Source of the DNA: JBBIII01 sp037446575
Lineage (GTDB): Bacteria; Bacteroidota; Ignavibacteria; UBA10030
DNA: 7,314 nucleotides
Assembly (NCBI GenBank): GCA_037446575.1
Contig: JBBIII010000099.1
Span: forward strand, 1 to 7,314
Reading direction: 5' to 3'
Position numbers and translations under genes: made by a program
In this document: positions 1-6,390 of the stretch, in pieces
How the letters are laid out: every line of letters begins with the position of its first letter
How positions within the stretch are numbered: position 1 is the stretch's first letter
The notes under the pieces: model-generated
What the model saw: only the letters and a program-made list of their open reading frames with translations
What the model was told of the DNA's origin: nothing
The model's database searches: none

Positions 1-321
1 GTTGTGCCAGTGATTGGGAACAAATCCGACTATTTTGCCTTTAAGAGAATCAGTAATCCATCTAACTAAAATTTTGGTTAGTGAATCATTAATTGGTGAG
101 TCGAATAGAATCGCTTCGCCATCATTTATGAAAATTAAACCGTTTGAAGCAACCCTTCCCCATGACGGCATTTCAGCATAAGAAGTGTGTATATAGGAAT
201 GTTCCGTAAGTTTTGTGATTTCGATATCGTCGGTTATTTTCTGTTTTGTATATTCTTTTTGCGCGAAGGAAAAAGAGAAGATGCTACAAATTAGCGCAAT
301 GAAAATTTTTGTTTTATTCAT
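1..321 (-). CDS. Subclass B1 metallo-beta-lactamase, CcrA/CfiA-like (5' part only)
   Basis: Reading the minus strand from the ATG at 321 gives 107 uninterrupted codons to the window edge, so the C-terminal half is missing. Residues 1-20 form a Sec signal peptide ending FSFA, with no lipobox Cys. The mature part has the block order of Bacteroides CcrA: an ITDDIEITKL strand, AEMPSWGRVASNGLIFIN, LFDSPINDS, then FVPNHWHN at the edge. H104 and H106 correspond to the first two zinc ligands of the B1 HxHxD motif; the Asp, the third His, Cys and the last His lie outside the window. Family members are periplasmic di-zinc enzymes that hydrolyse beta-lactams, including carbapenems. Full length would be about 245 residues. 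It lies 45 nt downstream of the zinc-type permease in the same direction. Upstream GAAAG is only a weak ribosome site. Substrate range and activity cannot be judged from half a gene. Confidence 0.85.
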   Translation of the reverse strand, partial: MNKTKIFIALICSIFSFSFAQKEYTKQKITDDIEITKLTEHSYIHTSYAEMPSWGRVASNGLIFINDGEAILFDSPINDSLTKILVRWITDSLKGKIVGFVPNHWHN

Positions 322-343
322 TTTATTCTTTCAGATGCAATGT

Positions 344-369
344 TAGGGACGTTCAATTGAACGTCCCTA
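344..369. repeat. 26-bp perfect palindrome between permease and beta-lactamase genes
   Basis: Each 13-nt arm (TAGGGACGTTCAA and its exact complement) meets at the centre between 356 and 357. It includes the TAG stop of the permease gene (367-369). As RNA it would form a long stable stem, but no U-run follows on the minus strand, so it is not a classic intrinsic terminator. The GTAGGGACG...CGTCCCTAC form resembles dispersed intergenic palindromes seen in FCB-group genomes (from memory, not searched). It could attenuate transcription into the beta-lactamase gene or shield the 3' end of the upstream mRNA. Confidence 0.85.
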
Positions 370-1110
370 CGCTGTTTTAACGGGAAACAAAATTGATATG
401 CTCAACGCCAGCAAAGCATGGAAGAACACAAGCGTATAACCGGTTGGCAAGTCTAAATTGTATGCAACGAGTATCGAAATTAAATTTACAATTGTTCCGA
501 TAATCCATGCTGTAAGCAGTAATTTCCATTTGTCAATTCTAATAGAAATATAAGCTGGCGCAACGAGCAATGCAAACACGACTAATACTCCCGCCAAGCG
601 GACAGAACTTGTAACGGTTGCGGCAAATGCAATGAAAAATAACATCTCTTTCCTGAAACCTGCAAGACGAGGATAAAGGAAATAGATTGTTAATCCGATA
701 CCAATATAAATTATTGCTGTTTCAATAATATCTGAAAGAGGGGTGAATAAAATATCTGATGCCATCAGCCGGTCAAATAACTCAACGCCGTGGCTCGATT
801 TTGAGAGCACTAGAAATACTCCAGATATACCAAATGCGTAAAGCAAACCGATGAATGCTTCGTGTGAAATTGTTTTTTTGGAACCAATTGAAATTGCGAT
901 TCCGCCTAATATTGCAAATGTCAAAGAGATTGGATAGATGTATTTTCCTTCGAAGAAAAAAATAGAGAGCGCCGCGCCAAGCGCCGCCATTTGTCCGATT
1001 GCTAAATCTGTAAAAATTATTCCGCGTTTAATAATCTCGAGACCGAAGAAAGAATGAATTCCTAACAATACTACAGAGAGAAAAAATGCGGATAAAAGTA
1101 TGTCTGTCAT
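367..1110 (-). CDS. znuB: Zinc/manganese-type ABC transporter permease (ABC-3 family, ZnuB-like)
   Basis: A 247-residue polytopic inner-membrane protein with about seven to eight hydrophobic segments and no signal peptide. ABC-3 family marks are visible: the first cytoplasmic loop GLEIIKRGIIFTDLAIGQ (about 23-40), SSVRLAGVLVVFALLVAPA (168-186), and LDLPTGYTLV near 219-228. It would form the membrane channel accepting metal from the ZnuA-like protein encoded just upstream. The start is the ATG at 1110, supported by AGGAGG at 1119-1124 with an 8-nt spacer, and it overlaps the znuA stop by 4 nt (ATGA), implying translational coupling. The stop codon lies within a 26-bp palindrome, and the protein is slightly shorter than many relatives (about 260-280), so the C-terminus may have been trimmed. 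The matching ATPase gene is not adjacent. Zinc rather than manganese is inferred from the partner's ligands. Confidence 0.88.
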   Translation of the reverse strand: MTDILLSAFFLSVVLLGIHSFFGLEIIKRGIIFTDLAIGQMAALGAALSIFFFEGKYIYPISLTFAILGGIAISIGSKKTISHEAFIGLLYAFGISGVFLVLSKSSHGVELFDRLMASDILFTPLSDIIETAIIYIGIGLTIYFLYPRLAGFRKEMLFFIAFAATVTSSVRLAGVLVVFALLVAPAYISIRIDKWKLLLTAWIIGTIVNLISILVAYNLDLPTGYTLVFFHALLALSISILFPVKTA

Positions 1111-1991
1111 TGTGTTAACCTCCTGACAATCTCGTCAAATAACTGAAAAATTCCATCAGCTTCTTTGACAGCGCCAACGTCATGAGGAAGTATAATCATT
1201 TTAAGATCGAGCTTCTTTGAAATGTATTTAGATGCATCATGTGGATTATAGACATCTTGCAAAAGGCAATGTATTCTTTCACGCTCAATCAGCTTTTCAA
1301 TTTCTCCAATGTGCTTTGTTGTCGGCGGTATTCCGGGAAGCGGTTCTAATGTTCCGACTAAGTTTATATCAAATGCTTGAAGAAAATAATCGAACACCTT
1401 ATGGTATTCGATAACTTTTTTGCATTTAATTGATGATAATGTTTCCTTCCAACCTGCAACTTTCCTATCCCAGTTTTGAACAAATGAAGTAAGATTTGCT
1501 CGATAAAAAGGTTCATTCACCATATCAAGCTCACAAAGTTTATTCGTAATTGAGTGTGCTATTTTTATTATATTTGCAGGATTGAGGTAGTAGTGTGGAT
1601 TTCCTTCGGGATGGACATCACCGTACTCGCGTGATACACTTGCAGGAATTTCTATCATTTGAACAAAGTTCGAAAGATCCAAAAATCCCTTCTCACCCGG
1701 TTGAACATTACCATTGTTTGCTTGTTTGATTAATGGAGGAAGCCAGCCAATTTCGAGTTGTGCGCCATTGATTATCAACAAATCCGCATTGCGCACTTTT
1801 ACAATGAAAGATGGTTTCGGGATTATTATATGCGGATTGTAATCACCGCGAGCAAGCGCTGTAACCTGTACTTTTTCCGCTCCGATGATTTTTACGACAT
1901 CAGCTATGTAAGGATAAGTTGTAACAACATTTAATTGTTTCGAGTAGGCTAATTGCATGGCAAATAATAAAAGAAATAATATCTTTTTCAT
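1107..1991 (-). CDS. znuA: Periplasmic zinc-type metal-binding protein of an ABC transporter (ZnuA-like, cluster A-I)
   Basis: A 294-residue secreted protein. Residues 1-17 are a signal peptide and the mature start is KQLNVVTTYPYIADVV. Putative metal ligands in family order are H54 (GDYNPH), H133 (EGNPHYYLNP), H197 (VIEYHKVFDYF) and D271 (ILPHD). Three His plus one Asp is the pattern of zinc binders; manganese binders usually carry Glu at the third site. The long His-rich loop of many ZnuA proteins is absent, leaving only the short DVHPEGNPHY stretch (125-134). It captures metal in the periplasm and delivers it to the permease encoded immediately downstream. The ATG at 1991 follows GGAGG at 1996-2000 and sits 9 nt after the stop of the outer-membrane gene, so the genes are almost certainly cotranscribed. 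The substrate call is family inference; Mn or another divalent ion is not excluded. Confidence 0.9.
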   Translation of the reverse strand: MKKILFLLLFAMQLAYSKQLNVVTTYPYIADVVKIIGAEKVQVTALARGDYNPHIIIPKPSFIVKVRNADLLIINGAQLEIGWLPPLIKQANNGNVQPGEKGFLDLSNFVQMIEIPASVSREYGDVHPEGNPHYYLNPANIIKIAHSITNKLCELDMVNEPFYRANLTSFVQNWDRKVAGWKETLSSIKCKKVIEYHKVFDYFLQAFDINLVGTLEPLPGIPPTTKHIGEIEKLIERERIHCLLQDVYNPHDASKYISKKLDLKMIILPHDVGAVKEADGIFQLFDEIVRRLTQ

Positions 1992-1995
1992 AGTT

Positions 1996-2000
1996 CCTCC
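1996..2000 (-). promoter_or_regulatory. Strong Shine-Dalgarno of znuA
   Basis: On the minus strand GGAGG is followed by AACT and the ATG at 1991. It abuts the TAA stop of the preceding outer-membrane gene (TAAGGAGG), a compact operonic junction that fixes the znuA start. Confidence 0.85.
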
Positions 2001-3293
2001 TTAGAATGAATGAGCGCCATGCGCGCCGATTGTAACATTCAACTGCAAAATGATTTCGGAAAACGGCTTGTAAATATTAGGTTCAAGATATTTACTTCTA
2101 TCGTGATTGTACTGCAGACGCAGCCGAGAAAACTCTGTGGGATTATATTCGATCATTGCAGAGTACTTTGCAAGATTTTCTGGAAAAGAATTCTTTATGC
2201 CGTCAATTTTTGCGTCGTTGGTGTTTATAAGATCATAACGAACACCTGCCCGCCATTGCAAACCGAGTTTTCCGATTAGCTGAAAATAGAAACCCGATTG
2301 GTTTTTCTCCAAATCATGGATATTAACAGCATTCATTGAATCGCGCGTGTAATATGTGCCATCCATCAAGCGATATAAATATTCTGCTTGAAACGATAAA
2401 TATCTGACAGCATCAAAAGAATGCTTTAGAGTGAAATCGCCGCCAATAATATTTGAATTTGCTTTCATAGCGACGCCTTCTCCGCTTGTAGAAGAAAAAT
2501 CGTGTTCTGCTTTTGTGGAGCCGTGCGCGTAAGAGATTCCAAGCAACAAAGCCGTTTCGCCAATATCAAAAGCGGAGCGTGCGTAACCAATAAATAAATT
2601 TGGTCCTTCGTCCTCATCAACCTTTATAATTCTATTTGGATCACTAAAACTTGCCGTACCGAAACTCATCTCGTTATCACCCGTCAGTATCTCAGTTCCG
2701 AACATCAAATAAAAATTGGTGGGAGCAACCCATGTAATCCTTCCGCCAATTTCATTCAACCCTTCATCTCCGAATAACAAGTTTGAAATCAAAGGACGAT
2801 CTGTAAAATTCCAGGAATGTGTATGTTGTTCATTAATTCTTCCGAAGCTCGATAAAAATTTTCCCGCTTTAATCTGAAAACCGTATGGTAATTTCCGTGT
2901 GGTTATGTAAGCTTCTTCCAAGCCGGCATGTTCCGGCACTAAATGTATGACGGCAAAAAGATCGAAATAAGGATCTACAATTGAATAGAGCGAGAGTTCG
3001 CCATAATTAAAATTGAATCCGCGTAACGAATTAAATCCAGCATGAGAATGACCATCCTCATTAATATGGCCTAATGGAAAATAAGTTCCGGGAATATGCA
3101 ATGCGCTATAACTATCGTTACTTAAATCTCTGCTTAAATAAGATATATCGGCAATGAATGAAATATCTGGTACAAATTTGGACTGGTCGAAGGGTGAATT
3201 GTTCTTTGTCTGATTCTCAGAGTTGGCTTCTCGAGCAGGAAGTTGAACCGAATAAATAATTAAAAGAATGAAACATATTTTTATATACTTCAT
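2001..3293 (-). CDS. Outer-membrane beta-barrel porin-like protein with His clusters, probable metal uptake
   Basis: With the start at the ATG at 3293 this is 430 residues. A GTG start at 3329 is possible, but AGGAG at 3301-3305 with a 7-nt spacer, and a signal peptide beginning MKYIKICFILLII, support the ATG. Cleavage is likely after QLPA (about 20). The rest is alternating amphipathic beta-strands ending in a terminal Phe, typical of BAM-assembled barrels. Conserved-looking blocks include FGRINEQHTHSWNFTDRP (about 150-167), resembling short proteins often labelled zinc-regulated outer-membrane receptors. It has no TonB plug and is too short for a TonB-dependent receptor. His clusters occur at H76/H82/H84, H157/H159 and H425/H428 at the C-terminus. 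It precedes znuA by 9 nt, so its likely role is passage of zinc or a related ion across the outer membrane. The barrel call is firm; the substrate is inferred from context. Confidence 0.8.
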   Translation of the reverse strand: MKYIKICFILLIIYSVQLPAREANSENQTKNNSPFDQSKFVPDISFIADISYLSRDLSNDSYSALHIPGTYFPLGHINEDGHSHAGFNSLRGFNFNYGELSLYSIVDPYFDLFAVIHLVPEHAGLEEAYITTRKLPYGFQIKAGKFLSSFGRINEQHTHSWNFTDRPLISNLLFGDEGLNEIGGRITWVAPTNFYLMFGTEILTGDNEMSFGTASFSDPNRIIKVDEDEGPNLFIGYARSAFDIGETALLLGISYAHGSTKAEHDFSSTSGEGVAMKANSNIIGGDFTLKHSFDAVRYLSFQAEYLYRLMDGTYYTRDSMNAVNIHDLEKNQSGFYFQLIGKLGLQWRAGVRYDLINTNDAKIDGIKNSFPENLAKYSAMIEYNPTEFSRLRLQYNHDRSKYLEPNIYKPFSEIILQLNVTIGAHGAHSF

Positions 3294-3300
3294 TGAATAT

Positions 3301-3305
3301 CTCCT
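3301..3305 (-). promoter_or_regulatory. Shine-Dalgarno deciding the start of the outer-membrane gene
   Basis: AGGAG on the minus strand, 7 nt before the ATG at 3293. The in-frame GTG at 3329 has no comparable site and would add 12 residues ahead of a good signal peptide, so it is rejected. Confidence 0.8.
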
Positions 3306-3372
3306 AAAATAGTTAAATGTAAATAACACGATCCCTTCTAGATAGATGAAAACGTGTTCTTAAAAAAAATAT

Positions 3373-3675
3373 TTAAATGAAGTATAAAGGCGGCGCGTGC
3401 GCGGAATAAACAAGCTTATGAAAAGGACTTGAATTCTTTTCGTCTGATATGATGATTATAAAAGAAGTTTGTTCATCTATATATGTGCATGTAGCATTCC
3501 CTTCAAGAACGGGAAGATTAGTGATGCTCTGAATTATACAAATGGAACAGTGGCTTGATTCTTCTACGGTATCGTGATGATGGAAAACAGTTGCTGTAAA
3601 ACTTGTTAAAAGAAGGGAAAGTATTACATACAAAGTATAAGTTTTAAACTTGAATATTGGAGACTGGCTTTCCAT
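3373..3675 (-). CDS. Small membrane-anchored protein with HHHD and HCSIC motifs (unrecognised, DUF2946-like pattern)
   Basis: 100 residues from the ATG at 3675; a TTG at 3711 would add 12 residues but has no ribosome site, and the ATG has only a weak GGA upstream. One hydrophobic segment (about 12-31) could be a signal anchor or signal peptide. It is followed at once by H32-H33-H34-D35, then S41-H42-C43-S-I-C46, a compact set of soft and borderline metal ligands, and a Cys at 63. The tail ends SAHAPP, like the R-x-PP ends of some small metal-associated membrane proteins (DUF2946 pattern, from memory). It is the first gene of the minus-strand unit, 79 nt before the outer-membrane barrel, and diverges from copZ-copA. 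A role in periplasmic metal binding or sensing is plausible but unproven. The coding call rests on the signal-like N-terminus, the motifs and the context. Confidence 0.62.
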   Translation of the reverse strand: MESQSPIFKFKTYTLYVILSLLLTSFTATVFHHHDTVEESSHCSICIIQSITNLPVLEGNATCTYIDEQTSFIIIISDEKNSSPFHKLVYSAHAPPLYFI

Positions 3676-3710
3676 TTGTTCCAAAATAATATATGTTCGT
3701 TTTAATTTCA

Positions 3711-3730
3711 ATGAACTTATAAATGTTCAT
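3711..3730. promoter_or_regulatory. Candidate operator: ATGAAC-N8-GTTCAT inverted repeat
   Basis: Perfect 6-nt arms ATGAAC (3711-3716) and GTTCAT (3725-3730) flank TTATAAAT; 16 of the 20 positions obey dyad symmetry overall. It lies 36 bp upstream of the ATG at 3675 and 95 bp upstream of copZ. The dyad size suits a dimeric repressor. The regulator is not in the window. Confidence 0.4.
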
Positions 3731-3741
3731 AATTTTTATCA
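3727..3741. promoter_or_regulatory. Candidate Fur/Zur-family 7-1-7 box
   Basis: TCATAATTTTTATCA matches 12 of 14 non-central positions of the Fur-family pattern TGATAATnATTATCA (known for Fur; Zur and PerR use close variants). Its position upstream of a zinc-type uptake operon fits Zur or Fur control. The AT-rich background makes a chance match possible, so confidence is modest. Confidence 0.35.
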
Positions 3742-3813
3742 TCAACTATGAAACCTAATGAGTAGTTCCGATGTTATTTTATTTGATAAAACTTTTTTAA
3801 GCTTCAAAGAAGA

Positions 3814-3818
3814 AAGGA
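3814..3818 (+). promoter_or_regulatory. Ribosome binding site of copZ
   Basis: AAGGA with a 6-nt spacer to the ATG at 3825 fixes the start of the copper chaperone gene. It is also the only good ribosome site serving the copZ-copA pair. Confidence 0.75.
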
Positions 3819-3824
3819 AAATAA

Positions 3825-4031
3825 ATGAAAGCTTATGAATTGCAAATCAGCGGAATGAGTTGCAATCACTGCGTTATGCACGTAACGAATGCTTTGCAGG
3901 TTATAGACGGAGTTGAAGTTGAGAATGTTGAAATTGGCAAGGCGCGCGTCTGGTTCGATGATGATAAATTAAAAAAAGATGTTGCAGAAAAAATTGAGGA
4001 AGCCGGATATAAACTGGTTTCGATAGAATAA
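3825..4031 (+). CDS. copZ: Copper chaperone, single HMA domain (CopZ-like)
   Basis: 68 residues, the usual length of a free-standing heavy-metal-associated domain. The metal loop GMSCNHC gives C13 and C16, which bind Cu(I); the ending EEAGYKLVSIE matches the last helix and strand of the ferredoxin-like fold. It would be a cytoplasmic carrier delivering Cu(I) to CopA, whose gene begins 3 nt after this stop. The His between the cysteines (CNHC) is also seen in bacterial CopZ/MerP-type proteins. Expression is probably copper-induced from the upstream divergent region; no CsoR, CueR or CopY gene is visible here. Confidence 0.93.
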   Translation: MKAYELQISGMSCNHCVMHVTNALQVIDGVEVENVEIGKARVWFDDDKLKKDVAEKIEEAGYKLVSIE

Positions 4032-4034
4032 CTC

Positions 4035-6275
4035 TTGCCTGAAAACCAATTACATATTACGAATATAACGCTTCCTGTAGAGGGAATGACTTGCGCAAGC
4101 TGTGTAGCAAGAGTTGAAAAAACATTGCTCAAGGTTAAGGGAGTGCAAAGCGCGAATGTGAATCTTGCAACTGATTCGGTCTCTCTTTCATTCGATCAAT
4201 TAAAAGTATCGTTGAATGTCTTATCGAATGCAGTTGAAAAAGCCGGCTATAAACTTAAACTTCCTCCCAAAGATATCGCTGCTGACAATTACAAATTTTC
4301 AGAAGATACTTCTGAGAACTTCAAGCAATTGAAGCGTGACTTTAATTTCAGTTTATCTATAGCTTTGCCGATTATGGTTTTGAATATGATAAGCATGACA
4401 GAGTGGTTTATGCACGCAAGTCCGCTGACGATGGATGAAATCAACAAGCTTTTGCTTCTTCTTACAACCCCTGTGTTATTTATTTTTGGCAGAAGATTTT
4501 TTACTTCAGCACTAAAATTGGCAAGGCATTTTTCTGCCGATATGAATACGCTTATCGCAGTCGGAACTGGAGCGGCGTATTTGTATAGTGCGTTTGTTAC
4601 TTTGTTTCCGCATTGGCTTCCGGCAACTGTGAATCCGAATGAAGTATATTTCGATTCAGCGGCGGTTATAATTACGCTGATATTATTGGGGCGAACTCTC
4701 GAAACCCGCGCTAAACAAAAATCTTCCGATGCAATCAAGAAATTAATCGGGTTACAACCGAAAACTGCCCGCGTAATCAGAAACGACATTGAGCAAGATA
4801 TTCCGGTTGATCAAGTTTTAATTGGCGATGTTGTGATTGTGCGGCCAGGAGAAAAAATTCCAGTTGATGGTAATGTGTTGAGTGGATTTACATCAATTGA
4901 CGAAGCGATGATCACCGGCGAAAGCATGCCGACTGAAAAGAAATCGGGAGACAAGGTTATAGGCGGAACAATTAATACTACGGGAAGTATCAGTTTTCGG
5001 GCTACTGCAATAGGTAAAGAGACGGTAATTGCACACATAATAAAGCTTGTCGAAGAAGCACAGAGTTCAAAAGCGCCTGTTCAGCATCTTGTAGATAAAG
5101 TAGCGTCAGTTTTTGTTCCGATTGTAATCTTTGTGTCCTTTGTCTCCTTCGTGGTTTGGTTTTTTGTTTTAGGTAATGATTTTTCATACGCTCTTATCAA
5201 CGCAATTGCAGTGCTTGTAATCGCTTGCCCGTGTGCACTCGGACTTGCTACGCCAACGGCTATAATTGTCGGCGCCGGAAAGGGAGCTTCTATGGGTGTA
5301 TTGATAAAAAATGCAGAAAGCTTAGAGCGGGCGCATAAAATTAATACTATCGTTTTTGATAAAACCGGAACAATCACTACAGGCAAGCAATCTGTAACTG
5401 ATATTAGAGTATCAGATAATTTTGATGAGTGGAAATTACTGCGGCTTACTGCTTCTTTGGAAAATAAATCTGAGCATCCGATTGCACGAACGATAGTTGA
5501 AGAAGCGAAAAGGCGATCTATTGAATTGGCAGATGTCCAGAATTTCCAGTCGCAAACAGGTTTTGGCGTAAATGGAATTATAGAAAATGGTTTGATGTAT
5601 GTTGGCAGTGAAGCGATGATGAAAGAATTGTCTATTGATATTTCATCAATAAAAAATTATGTAGAAGAATTTTCTGCGGCTGGGAAGACAACGGTATTTG
5701 TTGCGTATGAAGGAAAGATAATTGGAATAATCGCAGTAGCCGATAAAATTCAAACAACATCAAAAGAAACAGTTACTCAATTAAAGAAAATTGGAATTGA
5801 GGTAGTGATGTTGACGGGAGATAACGTTAAAACTGCTCAAGCGATTGCAAAACAAGTTGGTATCGAAAAAATATTTGCACAGGTTTTGCCAAATGGTAAA
5901 GTTGCGAAAATAAAGGAACTTCAATCGGAAGGAAATATTGTAGCGATGGTGGGGGATGGAATAAACGATGCGCCGGCATTAGCTCAGGCAGATGTTAGCA
6001 TTGCAATGAGTTCAGGAACCGATGTAGCGATGGAAACTGCCGATATTACATTGATGAAATCCGATTTAAAGGGAGTTGTACAGGCGATTCAGCTTTCGCA
6101 TAAAACAATACGCACAATCAAGCAGAATCTTTTCTGGGCTTTTATTTATAATGTAATCGGAATTCCGCTTGCCGCTTTCGGATTGCTCAATCCGATGTTT
6201 GCCGCAGGAGCTATGGCATTCAGCTCGGTTAGTGTAGTAACAAATTCGCTGAGGCTGAAAAAATTTAGCTTTTAA
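4035..6275 (+). CDS. copA: Cu(I)-exporting P1B-1-type ATPase CopA
   Basis: 746 residues, full length. One N-terminal HMA domain has GMTCASC (C20, C23). The actuator loop TGES is at 294-297, the intramembrane copper site CPC at 398-400, the phosphorylated Asp D442 in DKTGT, the P1B HP pair at 481-482, TGDN at 595-598 and the hinge GDGIND at 640-645. The Cu(I)-specific tail residues are YN 705-706 and M727 with S730-S731, defining the P1B-1 subgroup. It exports Cu(I) from cytoplasm to periplasm using ATP and is fed by CopZ. The start is a TTG at 4035, three nt after the copZ stop, without a clear Shine-Dalgarno. The first in-frame ATG falls inside the HMA metal loop, so TTG with translational coupling is the best choice. 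All catalytic residues are present. The last two codons and the stop fall in a degenerate 7-bp tandem repeat. Confidence 0.96.
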   Translation: MPENQLHITNITLPVEGMTCASCVARVEKTLLKVKGVQSANVNLATDSVSLSFDQLKVSLNVLSNAVEKAGYKLKLPPKDIAADNYKFSEDTSENFKQLKRDFNFSLSIALPIMVLNMISMTEWFMHASPLTMDEINKLLLLLTTPVLFIFGRRFFTSALKLARHFSADMNTLIAVGTGAAYLYSAFVTLFPHWLPATVNPNEVYFDSAAVIITLILLGRTLETRAKQKSSDAIKKLIGLQPKTARVIRNDIEQDIPVDQVLIGDVVIVRPGEKIPVDGNVLSGFTSIDEAMITGESMPTEKKSGDKVIGGTINTTGSISFRATAIGKETVIAHIIKLVEEAQSSKAPVQHLVDKVASVFVPIVIFVSFVSFVVWFFVLGNDFSYALINAIAVLVIACPCALGLATPTAIIVGAGKGASMGVLIKNAESLERAHKINTIVFDKTGTITTGKQSVTDIRVSDNFDEWKLLRLTASLENKSEHPIARTIVEEAKRRSIELADVQNFQSQTGFGVNGIIENGLMYVGSEAMMKELSIDISSIKNYVEEFSAAGKTTVFVAYEGKIIGIIAVADKIQTTSKETVTQLKKIGIEVVMLTGDNVKTAQAIAKQVGIEKIFAQVLPNGKVAKIKELQSEGNIVAMVGDGINDAPALAQADVSIAMSSGTDVAMETADITLMKSDLKGVVQAIQLSHKTIRTIKQNLFWAFIYNVIGIPLAAFGLLNPMFAAGAMAFSSVSVVTNSLRLKKFSF

Positions 6276-6292
6276 CTTTTGGCTGTTAGCGA
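6265..6292 (+). repeat. Degenerate 7-bp tandem repeat at the end of copA
   Basis: Four consecutive heptamers, TTAGCTT, TTAACTT, TTGGCTG and TTAGCGA, span the copA stop codon (6273-6275) and end 1 nt before the hairpin repeat at 6294. The period is visible although the units differ at one to three positions. It is similar in style to heptanucleotide repeats found between genes in some bacteria; no function is assigned. Confidence 0.5.
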
Positions 6293-6293
6293 T

Positions 6294-6390
6294 AGATGTC
6301 TGACACTTCCTTATGATTTTTATATGTAAGTGTCTGACATCTCAAAGCGGTAAATAAAACCGCCAACGCCAAGAAACGCAGAGAAGCGAC
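6294..6390. repeat. Dispersed two-hairpin intergenic repeat, copy 1
   Basis: Hairpin 1: AGATGTCTGACACTT (6294-6308) pairs with AAGTGTCTGACATCT (6328-6342) at 14 of 15 positions, around a 19-nt loop. Each arm itself holds the small palindrome TGTCTGACA. Hairpin 2: GCGGT (6347-6351) pairs with ACCGC (6359-6363) around AAATAAA. A tail rich in ACGC and AGCG words follows to about 6390; the right boundary is uncertain. A diverged copy lies at 7242-7314, in the same orientation. Hairpin 1 could help end copA transcription, but there is no T-run. It accounts for most of the gene-free stretch 6276-6445. Confidence 0.75.

Larger units (their letters stand above)
3676..3824. promoter_or_regulatory. Divergent regulatory region between zinc-type and copper operons
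   Basis: 149 bp separate the ATG at 3675 (minus) from the ATG at 3825 (plus) and must carry both promoters. It is strongly AT-rich. Two inverted repeats overlap near its minus-strand side (3711-3730 and 3727-3741). I could not place -35/-10 elements, or the Bacteroidetes TTTG/TAnnTTTG pair, with confidence on either strand. Confidence 0.6.

Noticed and set aside
2001..3293. TonB-dependent receptor
   Set aside because: 430 residues, with no N-terminal plug domain or TonB box visible. A porin-like barrel fits better.
3325..3358. Inverted repeat AACACG (3325-3330) / CGTGTT (3353-3358) and the near-palindrome GAAAACGTGTTC (3348-3359) between the small HHHD gene and the barrel gene
   Set aside because: Six-base arms with a 22-nt loop and no T-run are too weak to call a terminator or operator. 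They could still be a minor attenuator.
3711..3711. TTG start at 3711 for the small HHHD protein
   Set aside because: No ribosome site, and it would overlap the candidate operator. The ATG at 3675 gives a better signal-like N-terminus.
4289..5386. Several minus-strand open frames opposite copA, and plus-strand frames opposite znuA and the barrel gene
   Set aside because: They are antisense shadows of strongly supported genes, with no recognisable domains or ribosome sites.
6294..6363. CRISPR array or tRNA
   Set aside because: Only two diverged copies about 950 bp apart, no regular spacers, and no cloverleaf or CCA-type acceptor stem.
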